A stretch of 64,000 nucleotides of DNA from DASXMT01 sp963755985 (GTDB lineage Bacteria > Actinomycetota > Acidimicrobiia > Acidimicrobiales > RAAP-2), in NCBI GenBank assembly GCA_963755985.1, contig CAVWLO010000004.1:248001-312000 (forward strand), given 5' to 3'. The notes beneath the pieces were generated by a model, which worked only from the letters and a program-made list of their open reading frames with translations, was not told the DNA's origin and searched no databases. Each line of letters starts with the position of its first letter. Position 1 is the stretch's first letter. Positions 57,944 through 64,000 of the stretch are shown piece after piece. Both the position numbers and the translations under genes were made by a program.

Positions 57944-58882
57944 GTGGCGGAGAACGAGCCGAGGGAACCGAGCGCCGGGGCCAAGCGCCCGTGGGCCGTC
58001 GGCGCGGCCGCACTCATCCTCTTTCTCGGCGTCGCCGTCCTCGTGGCCGTCGCCATCCCGCGAGGCAGTTCGACCACACAACGTTCGACCTTCGTGGCGG
58101 CGTCGTCACCATCCAGCTCCAAAGAGCCCGCCGTCCAGCTTCTGTTGACCGTGGACTCACTGGCCGCGGCGACCGGCGGCATTCAGGCCCGATTGCAGGC
58201 CGGCCCCGGACCGGCGCTCCCTCCTGAGGGGGCGACAGTGTTCAGTTCCATCGGCTCGGTACCGTCGCTCGTCGTGCGCCCGCACCAGATCGACCAGGAG
58301 CGCACCGCGATCCTCTCCTTCGAGCGGGGTGCGGTCTCGGACTACCCGTTCGATTCCTACCGGGTCACTGTCGACCTGCTCGCCCTCAACGGCACCGATA
58401 CCGCCCTGACCAAGGTGAACCGCACGGTTGTGCCGCTGAAGATCGAGGGGGCGAGCGTGGCCGCCGGCACCATCGTGACGGCCACCACCCACACCAATGG
58501 CGACGGCGTCCTCAGCCTCACCCTGACCGTCAGTCGCTCGCTGGTGAGCCGAGCGTGGGTCCTGGCCATGATGGCCATCTACTGGGCCCTGGCCATCCTG
58601 GCCGGTTGCATCACCTACATGGTGGTACGCCGTCGGCGACCGATGGAGACGCGGCTCCTGGCCTGGCTGAGCGCCATGGTCTTCGCGCTGGTCGCCCTCC
58701 GCACGGCCGCGCCGGGGGCACCACCCGTCGGGACGTTCCTCGACTACTACGCCTTCTTCGAATCGGTCGGCATCGTGGCCGTGTCGCTGGTGGTCCTGAT
58801 GATCTTCTATCTGGTCGCCCCCCAGGAGGGCATGATCTTGGCATCGCCATCGAGCTCCACATCGGCCCCGCTCCAGAAGTGA
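57944..58882 (+). CDS. DUF4436-like membrane protein
   Basis: A 312-residue membrane protein starting at GTG 57944 with AAGGGGG seven bases upstream. One N-terminal helix (WAVGAAALILFLGVAVLVAV) is followed by an extracytoplasmic beta-rich domain of about 165 residues with FERGAVSDYPFDSYRVTVDL, the DUF4436 hallmark. Three C-terminal membrane helices follow (AMMAIYWALAILAGCITYMV, WLSAMVFALVALRTAAPGAP, VGIVAVSLVVLMIFYLVAPQ). These are common in actinobacteria, with unknown function in the envelope. It is divergent from DUF2252. Confidence 0.85.
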   Translation: MAENEPREPSAGAKRPWAVGAAALILFLGVAVLVAVAIPRGSSTTQRSTFVAASSPSSSKEPAVQLLLTVDSLAAATGGIQARLQAGPGPALPPEGATVFSSIGSVPSLVVRPHQIDQERTAILSFERGAVSDYPFDSYRVTVDLLALNGTDTALTKVNRTVVPLKIEGASVAAGTIVTATTHTNGDGVLSLTLTVSRSLVSRAWVLAMMAIYWALAILAGCITYMVVRRRRPMETRLLAWLSAMVFALVALRTAAPGAPPVGTFLDYYAFFESVGIVAVSLVVLMIFYLVAPQEGMILASPSSSTSAPLQK

Positions 58883-59047
58883 TCCAGGTAGGTGCGTTGT
58901 TCATCGACCAGGCGGTCCCACCCGGTCTGACGAGCGCCAACAGGGCGGCGGCTTGGTCTCGCCGGGCGGCGCTGATCGCTGGCCTGACCACCGGTAGGCG
59001 GCGAAGTTCACGATTCGCAGCCGCTCGCCGGGAGGCGCGGCCGTCAC
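58883..59047. other. convergent gap without a supported gene
   Basis: About 165 bp between the DUF4436 and PPK2 genes. Nothing convincing is seen apart from the two gene ends. Confidence 0.3.
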
Positions 59048-59939
59048 TCAGGTCTTGTCACGTTCGCCGACCTCGAACAGCTCGGAGGCGGGTCCAACGA
59101 TGAGCGGGTCGGGCGCGACGGCAATTTCGGAATCCTTATAGGGGTAGTCGATGAGGCTCAGGACATGACGCATGGCGTTGAGCCGGCCCCTGCGTTTGTC
59201 ATTGCTCTTCACGACGGTCCATCGGGCCCAGTCGGTGTCGGTGCTCAAGAACATCGCCTCTTTCGCCCGGGTGTAGTCATCCCAACGCTCGAGGGATTCA
59301 AGGTCGGTCGGTGAGAGCTTCCACCGGCGGACGAAATCGATCTGGCGGACGATGAACCTGGTTCGCTGCTCGCTCTTCGAGACGGAGAACCATAATTTCA
59401 CCAGCTCAATTCCGTCTTCCACCAGTATTTTCTCGAACTCCGGGACCTGGCGGATGAATTCGCGCGTATTGGTCATTTGTGCAGTAGCCCATGACCCGTT
59501 CGACGCCGGCCCGGTTGTACCAGGAACGGTCGAACAGGACGATCTCGCCACCGGAGGGGAGATAGGGGACATAGCGCTGGAAGTACCACTGCGTTTGCTC
59601 TCGCTCATTGGGCTTCTCCAGCGCCACGACCCGGGCGCCCCTCGGGTTCAGGTGCTCCATGAACCGCTTGATCGTGCCCCCCTTTCCGGCCGCGTCCCGG
59701 CCCTCGAAGATGACCAGCATGCGACGGCCGCTCTCTTTGAGATAGTTCTGGAGTTTCAGAAGCTCGATCTGTAGGTGGCGCTTGGTCGCTTCGTACTCGT
59801 CACGGTCGAAGCGATCGGCGTAGGGGTAGCCCTCCCGCCAGGTATCGACCTCCCGACCGTCCTTCCAATACAGGATGGGCTCGTCATCACCGTCGTCAAC
59901 CACGGTGTACGAGTCGAGATCCGAACCGAGAATGGTCAC
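59048..59939 (-). pseudogene. ppk2: polyphosphate kinase 2 interrupted by one extra base
   Basis: A PPK2-family kinase (polyphosphate-dependent NDP/NMP phosphorylation) split over two frames. From GTG 59939 (CGGAG upstream) the first frame carries Walker A VIFEGRDAAGKGGTIKRFME, VALEKPNEREQTQWYFQRYV and Walker B/lid IVLFDRSWYNRAGVERVMGY, reaching CTNDQYA. The family continuation EFIRQVPEFEKILVEDGIEL and KLWFSVSKSEQRTRF is in the next frame. Removing one base at about 59459-59466 gives YAEFIRQVPEF and a 296-residue protein of normal length. All catalytic motifs survive, so this is either a recent mutation or a sequence error. Confidence 0.8.
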
Positions 59940-59978
59940 AGCGCTCCGTTCCTGAATGTTCAAAGAGAACGAGGTCAA

Positions 59979-60157
59979 TGTATCCTGAGATGGAGGACCA
60001 ATTGTCCTGCTGGTGCACGGCTCGCCGAACCACAGGTCTCAGTCGATGGTTTGGAGATGCCGGCGATCTCCCCTTGGCGCACTCGAGTCCATGAACCTGT
60101 GTCCATGGCCAACCTGGCTCACCAGTACTTCGCGCCCGGCACCATCGTTCTCGGTCA
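59979..60157. other. degraded gap beyond the PPK2 5' end
   Basis: About 180 bp with no supported gene, leading into a short gene tail. Confidence 0.3.
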
Positions 60158-60274
60158 CTTGAACCACCCACCGTCTTGTCGCTGTTCGGGCAGATTCAAG
60201 CGCTCATCGCCGAACGCAACCTCGACCCCGTCACCCTGGACGAAATGTTCGACACGTCCACGGTGACGGGTTGA
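60158..60274 (+). pseudogene. orphan 3' tail of an unidentified gene
   Basis: In one frame this stretch reads LEPPTVLSLFGQIQALIAER followed by NLDPVTLDEMFDTSTVTG and a TGA stop at 60272-60274. The smooth helical, natural-looking composition contrasts with the surrounding sequence, but there is no start and the frame loses sense upstream of 60158. It is probably the C-terminal remnant of a deleted gene; the family is not recognised. Confidence 0.4.
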
Positions 60275-60429
60275 CCGGAATAATCGGGTCGCGGCTGGGC
60301 CAGCATCACGGACTCGGAGCCAGGCCGCCGATAGGGCTTCGAGGCAGTGTGGCACTGCCAGGAGGCCACCGGATTCAGGATGCCGCTGCCGCTCGGTTGC
60401 CCGGCTCATGTGCCCAGCAGTTGCATCAG

Positions 60430-60502
60430 CTCCGGGGGGAGGGCTCGAACCTCCAACATCCGGCTCCAAAGGCCGACGTTCTGCCGATTGAACTACCCCG
60501 GA
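60430..60502 (-). tRNA. tRNA-Gln (UUG)
   Basis: The minus strand begins TCCGGGGTAGTTCAATCGGC and ends CCCCGGAG. The acceptor stem pairs fully. The anticodon loop CTTTGGA gives UUG (Gln). The T arm is GGAGG-TTCGAGC-CCTCC. The tRNA is 73 nt, and CCA is not encoded. The 5' portion and about 70 bp of flank recur in degraded form near 63190-63319. Confidence 0.93.
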
Positions 60503-60572
60503 TAGGCCCGCCGGCGGCATGTCCGGCGCCCGCGTCAGGACCATAGGCTAGGCCACCGGCCCCGGGTCCCGA
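60440..60572. repeat. direct repeat copy A: tRNA-Gln plus 5' flank
   Basis: From AGGGCTCGAACCTCCAACAT through GGATAGGCC and on to CCGGGTCCCGAA near 60572, this segment aligns with 63190-63319 in the same orientation, with scattered substitutions and small indels. The two copies enclose about 2.6 kb of less GC-rich sequence. Confidence 0.85.
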
Positions 60573-60578
60573 ACCCAA

Positions 60579-61871
60579 CTACGTCTCGATCATTGCCAGT
60601 GTCCGAGAGTGCCTTGGGTTGAGCAGGCCGATCGCTCCCGCGGTACCGACTGCGATACAGGCGTGGGCCTGAACGCACGAGACGGCTTCCAGTGTTCCCC
60701 CTGACCCACTCGTCGTTCCCCCTGACCCACTCGTCGTTCCCCCTGACCCACTCGTCGTTCCCCCTGACCCGCTCGTCGGCATCAATGGACGGTCAATTGC
60801 TGCGGAACCTGCACCGAGCGTGCCGACGATGGCATGTCGAGTAGTCGACGACGGCCCAATCGGCAGAGTACTGCCGACGAGCGTGCAATCGACCCGGCCC
60901 GTGCAAGCTATGCCGTTCAAAGCAACCGCGTTCGGCGGAACGTTGGTCCCACGGGCGTGCCATTCCCGACCATCGAAACGGTAGATCCTCCCCGATGCAC
61001 GCGACTCGCCCTGCAATGGAACCGCCAGGCAACTGTGAGCGACCGGACAGGCCACAGCAGCGAGGACATCGGGTGGCGGGGCCGCCGTCTGCCAATTGCC
61101 TCTGACCAGTGAGAGGGCCCTTGGGCCATTCGGCAGGGCCGGGCCCGAACCTACGGCGAGGCACGTCCCCGTCATGCAGGAGACACTCAGGAGGTCCAGC
61201 TGCAGTAGTGGATCGGGCGATGCCAGTGACCACCTTGTACCGACAAGCGTGTCGATACTGGGAACTTCAATTTCCAGACGATTGACCGAGTGATCGTCGA
61301 GGATCGATCCGACCGCGACACAGAACACGGAGCTCGTGCACGATACCGACCAGAGCCTCCTTGTATTCGCGCCAGCAGGGCCCCCACTCACACTTGAGAT
61401 CAGCTGCCAAGAGGTTCCGTTGTATTGCTCGACAATGGAGTCAGCACCCTGCCCGGTTCCGTAGCCAACAGCAACGCAAAACGTACTGGACGTGCAGGAC
61501 ACACCGAACAGCGCGCCACGAGTAACAGGATTGGGAACGATCCTCCATTGCCTGCCATCGAATTGCTCGATTAACGGGACATCTCCGACCGGAAGCTCCA
61601 AGCCCCCCAACGCTGCGTCGGGATATGCACTGCTATTTGTCCCTCCTACAGCCACGCAATTCCGAATAGTCACACATGATACTGCGAGCAGCTCGGCATT
61701 CGTTCCCTCCGGCAAAGCGGCGCTCGTCATAAGAGACCAGTGGTCTCCCCGAGCCACCGTGATTCCTGCCACATTGGTAGCTGCATACCCACCGATACTT
61801 GCGGCAAGAGCCGAGAACGTCATCAGCAGGAGAATTGTTCTTGACTTCTGCATCGTAACGATCATAATCAT
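60579..61871 (-). CDS. secreted repeat protein with SVSC-x-CxAVG motifs and TSGSGGT tandem linker
   Basis: A 430-residue exported protein; a signal segment TILLLMTFSALAASIGGYAA follows several possible starts (61871, or 61853 at MQKSR). The mature part has five or six repeats of the type LLAVSCVTIRNCVAVGG, LFGVSCTSSTFCVAVGYG, LWSVSCTSSVFCVAVGS and LEAVSCVQAHACIAVGTAG, each with two cysteines, alternating with strands such as QWRIVPNPV. Similar Cys-repeat beta-propeller-like proteins occur in soil actinobacteria; function unknown. Four perfect or near-perfect 21-bp DNA repeats at 60694-60777 code for the Gly/Ser/Thr linker. Base composition is AT-richer than the chromosome around it. Confidence 0.8.
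   Translation of the reverse strand: MIMIVTMQKSRTILLLMTFSALAASIGGYAATNVAGITVARGDHWSLMTSAALPEGTNAELLAVSCVTIRNCVAVGGTNSSAYPDAALGGLELPVGDVPLIEQFDGRQWRIVPNPVTRGALFGVSCTSSTFCVAVGYGTGQGADSIVEQYNGTSWQLISSVSGGPAGANTRRLWSVSCTSSVFCVAVGSILDDHSVNRLEIEVPSIDTLVGTRWSLASPDPLLQLDLLSVSCMTGTCLAVGSGPALPNGPRALSLVRGNWQTAAPPPDVLAAVACPVAHSCLAVPLQGESRASGRIYRFDGREWHARGTNVPPNAVALNGIACTGRVDCTLVGSTLPIGPSSTTRHAIVGTLGAGSAAIDRPLMPTSGSGGTTSGSGGTTSGSGGTTSGSGGTLEAVSCVQAHACIAVGTAGAIGLLNPRHSRTLAMIET
60694..60777. repeat. four 21-bp tandem repeats inside the secreted repeat protein
   Basis: GTTCCCCCTGACCCACTCGTC is repeated at 60694-60714, 60715-60735, 60736-60756 and 60757-60777 (the last with one change). The 21-bp period keeps frame and encodes the heptad TSGSGGT on the minus strand. 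Such a block can vary in copy number without breaking the gene. Confidence 0.95.
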
Positions 61872-61890
61872 CTGAATGAGATGGCCTCAG

Positions 61891-63148
61891 ATGCCCAGGC
61901 AGTTGAACCGTCTCTCGAAAAGGTTTGCCATCGTTCTATTGATACTCTTACCAGTAGTTGGATCGGCGTGCCTTATTCCTCCAGGATCGCCAGCAGTTGT
62001 TTACCCGGTGAACGGGCCTGATCCTGCGTTGTCTGACTCTAGCTTCGTCACCGCTGAGGCGTATACGACCAACTCGGTGTCTGCACACGTTCCGTCGTAT
62101 CAAGTTGCGATTCCGCCGGGATCGCAAAATCCGACGACGTTCGATGCGCTTCCAGCAATACCATCCCAGAGCTATGGGAATATTTGGGCACCCACCGTTC
62201 GAGCCATCAAGTTCAACCAATCCACATCTGGATGGCTCATGATGTTCTCAGAAGGAATTACGAATCGCGGCGACTGTATCGGTGCCGCCAAATCGAGTAA
62301 CGGGCTCAACTTCGTTCCCATCAATACATGGACATTCTGTTCGCCGACGCAATCGACCGGATTCTTGGACCCATCATTGTTCATTGATCCTGGCGGTCGA
62401 GTGTGGCTTCTCTATAGCCAGCAGTGGGCACCGAATGGTGGTTCGGCCATTGACGCGGTTCAGATCGATGCTCTCGGAATATTCAACGGCAGCGAAAATT
62501 GCCCATTTCCCGCAGGTGACTGCGGAATTGTCGGAGAAGTGGGTGGAACGTGGTCCGCCTATACGCTGTTGAATTACTGGTAGTGTCGCCAACATCAATG
62601 CCAATCCGGGCTCATCCTCATTCTTGGAGAACCCGTCAATGACTACCGACGACTACAACGGATTCGACTTGACATTTTCGTTGGGAACATGGGCCAGCAA
62701 TTCGACATATGATACCGGCGAACTACCGTGTGGATCTCCTTCAAGTGGTTGTCTGCCATCCTGCGATGGGCGAGTCATTACTGGTGGAGGCGGCGCTTCA
62801 ACGGCGAGCGATGGATCCCCCAACGGCAATGTCATGATCTATGACACTTGGAGCGGCGCCCACAGAGTGGACTTGGCCGGCATGACCACCGAAGCCAATC
62901 TCAATGGCAGTAGTTGCACGAAGGCAAGTGCACAAGCGCTTCCAGCTCAGATGGCGCAAGAGCATCCGGTGGCAACCCCATATCATTGGCCCCAACGCGT
63001 CGTCATCCCGGCGTTGGGGAACGTGGTGATTGGTGAAACGAGCCCAACGTCGGTTTATCCGAGTGCACCGTCCACGGCGACCACTCCTTCGCCGGCACCC
63101 GTACAACCAGCCACCTTGCCTCCCACCCCACCTCCTCCGAACCCGTGA
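61891..63148 (+). pseudogene. GH43-like secreted beta-propeller protein split by one extra base
   Basis: The first frame starts near ATG 61891 (or 61876) with a lipoprotein-like signal FAIVLLILLPVVGSACLIPP. It contains SQSYGNIWAPTVRAI, WLMMFSEGITNRGDCIGAAK, SSNGLNFVP and FLDPSLFIDPGGRVWLLYSQ, the WAP and DPS-x-F blade motifs of GH43/five-bladed arabinanase-like proteins. A stop follows LLNYW at 62581. Dropping one base near 62572 continues as ITGSVANINANPGSSSFLEN, then YNGFDLTFSLGTWASNSTYD, to a Pro-rich tail ending at 63148. Catalytic acids cannot all be assigned. It may be a recent pseudogene or an assembly indel. Confidence 0.65.
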
Positions 63149-63189
63149 CCGGCGTGGAGCCAGCCCCACCGCTTTGGTCCTCAGTGGTC

Positions 63190-63319
63190 AGGGCTCGAAC
63201 CTCCAACATCGGGCTCCGAGGCCGACCTTCTGGCGATTGAACCACCCCGGATAGGCCGGGCGGCTGGTCCGGCGCCCGCGGGAGGACCATGGGCCAAGCC
63301 ACCGGCAGCGGGTCCCGAT
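63190..63319. repeat. direct repeat copy B: decayed tRNA-Gln gene and flank
   Basis: The minus-strand reading of 63190-63251 starts TCCGGGGTGGTTCAATCGCC and keeps the D arm and the T arm (GGAGG-TTCGAGC-CCT). The anticodon loop is shortened (CTCGGA) and the 3' acceptor strand is replaced by GACCACT, so it cannot form a functional tRNA. The 70 bp beyond match the flank of the intact tRNA-Gln. The similarity breaks exactly at the tRNA 3' end. Confidence 0.82.
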
Positions 63320-63429
63320 GCCGCCTCCCCGCCCGGCTGCCACGGCACGGCTCCGCCGCCCCGGTAGGCTCCGCCTGCGATGCAACGTCTTTTCTCGCAG
63401 GTCACCGAGCACATCGGTGAGCCCGGCCG

Positions 63430-64000
63430 ATGAAGATCCTCGTCGTCGACGACGACCCGTCGGTCAGCGCGGCACTCAACCGGGCACTGCGCCTCGAGGG
63501 CTACGAGGTGGCGGTGGCCGGCGACGGTCCCGTCGCCCTGGAGGAGATCGCGGTCAGGCCCCCTGACGCCGTGGTACTGGACATTCAGCTGCCCACGCTC
63601 GACGGGCTCGAGGTCTGTCGCCGGATGCGGGCCGCCGGCGACGACACGCCGGTGCTGATGCTCACCGCCCGGGACGCCATCAACGACCGGGTCCAGGGAC
63701 TCGACGCCGGCGCCGACGACTACCTGGTGAAACCCTTCGCCCTGGCCGAGCTGCTGGCCCGGCTCCGCGCCCTGCTCCGGCGCCGCCACGACGACGCCGG
63801 GGAGATCCTCCGGTTCGCCGACCTGGAGCTCGACCCGGGCAGTAGGGAGGCCCGCCGCGGAGACCGGGAGTTCACCCTCACCCGCATCGAGTTCGACCTC
63901 CTCGAGCTGCTCCTGCGCCATCCTCGCCAGGTCCTCACCCGCGAGGTCATCCTCGACCGGGTGTGGGGCTACTCCTTCGACTCGGGCACCAATTCGTTGG
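63430..64000 (+). CDS. OmpR/PhoB-family response regulator (5' part, runs off the window)
   Basis: The first 190 residues of a two-component response regulator from ATG 63430. The receiver domain starts MKILVVDDDPSVSAALNRAL, with phosphoacceptor Asp51 in VVLDIQLP, Thr79 in LMLTARD and Lys101 in DDYLVKPFALAELLARLRAL. The winged-helix output domain begins with LRFADLELDPGSREARRGDR and FTLTRIEFDLLELLLRHPRQ, and is cut at GTNSL by the window edge. A partner sensor kinase is probably just outside. Confidence 0.95.
   Translation, partial: MKILVVDDDPSVSAALNRALRLEGYEVAVAGDGPVALEEIAVRPPDAVVLDIQLPTLDGLEVCRRMRAAGDDTPVLMLTARDAINDRVQGLDAGADDYLVKPFALAELLARLRALLRRRHDDAGEILRFADLELDPGSREARRGDREFTLTRIEFDLLELLLRHPRQVLTREVILDRVWGYSFDSGTNSL

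Noticed and set aside
59775..60266. Plus-strand open frame spanning the PPK2 5' end and downstream gap
   Set aside because: It runs antisense to PPK2 and has no family features. Only the 60158-60274 tail in another frame looks protein-like.

Overview
This is a GC-rich (about two-thirds G+C) stretch of bacterial chromosome that reads as a high-GC actinobacterium, most likely Acidimicrobiia-like. The lineage is inferred from gene order, not from a marker gene. The strongest clue is the minus-strand block at 17.5-31.7 kb: glmU, prs, rplY, pth, mfd, a SurA/LpqU-position lipoprotein, mazG, eno, a FtsB/DivIC-like gene, DUF501, ppx. This is close to the order known from mycobacteria. The adjacent acyltransferase plus epimerase pair (14.6-16.6 kb) is also a familiar actinobacterial pairing.

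Layout. 0-10.2 kb is an accessory zone: a GH15 glucoamylase/trehalase-type enzyme, a decayed cupin, a peroxiredoxin-like protein, a nitronate monooxygenase-like protein, a secreted protein, an IS3 transposase scrap, a frameshifted cupin beside an SRPBCC protein, a MarR regulator divergent from an alpha/beta hydrolase with a clear operator-promoter between them, and an antitoxin/VapC pair. It ends at the 3' side of a tRNA with anticodon UAA. 10.3-18.9 kb holds a type-B carboxylesterase, a coiled-coil NlpC/P60 hydrolase, GT2, PlsC, epimerase, GNAT, ppx and a small barrel protein. 18.9-31.7 kb is the housekeeping block. 31.8-38.8 kb is a plus-strand acyl-CoA catabolic operon: carboxylase beta, biotinylated carboxylase alpha, AtuA-like, acyl-CoA dehydrogenase. 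typA follows.

41.1-45.9 kb is the most interesting segment. A histidine-phosphatase gene is followed by four translationally coupled or abutting genes: a phosphosulfolactate synthase (ComA/HSA32 family), a VOC metalloprotein, an AMP-forming acid-CoA ligase and a membrane acyltransferase-3 protein. Together they suggest an uncharacterised route that makes, activates and transfers a sulfolactate-like acid to an envelope acceptor. A secreted SGNH hydrolase and a PMP-type sugar 3-dehydratase (His replacing the PLP lysine) lie just beyond.

48.4-58.9 kb has a UvrD2-like helicase with HRDC domain, an Lrp regulator divergent from a leucine/valine-dehydrogenase-type gene, a very large fused indolepyruvate:ferredoxin oxidoreductase (amino-acid to keto-acid to acyl-CoA), DUF2252 and DUF4436. 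59-63.3 kb is again accessory: a frameshifted PPK2, tRNA-Gln(UUG), and an AT-richer insert with a secreted repeat protein and a frameshifted GH43-like protein. The insert is bracketed by a decayed second copy of the tRNA-Gln locus. An OmpR-type response regulator runs off the right edge.

Two window-wide traits stand out. Several accessory genes are broken by single-base indels. Many intergenic gaps carry short tandem duplications (16-32 bp units), often directly beside gene starts.
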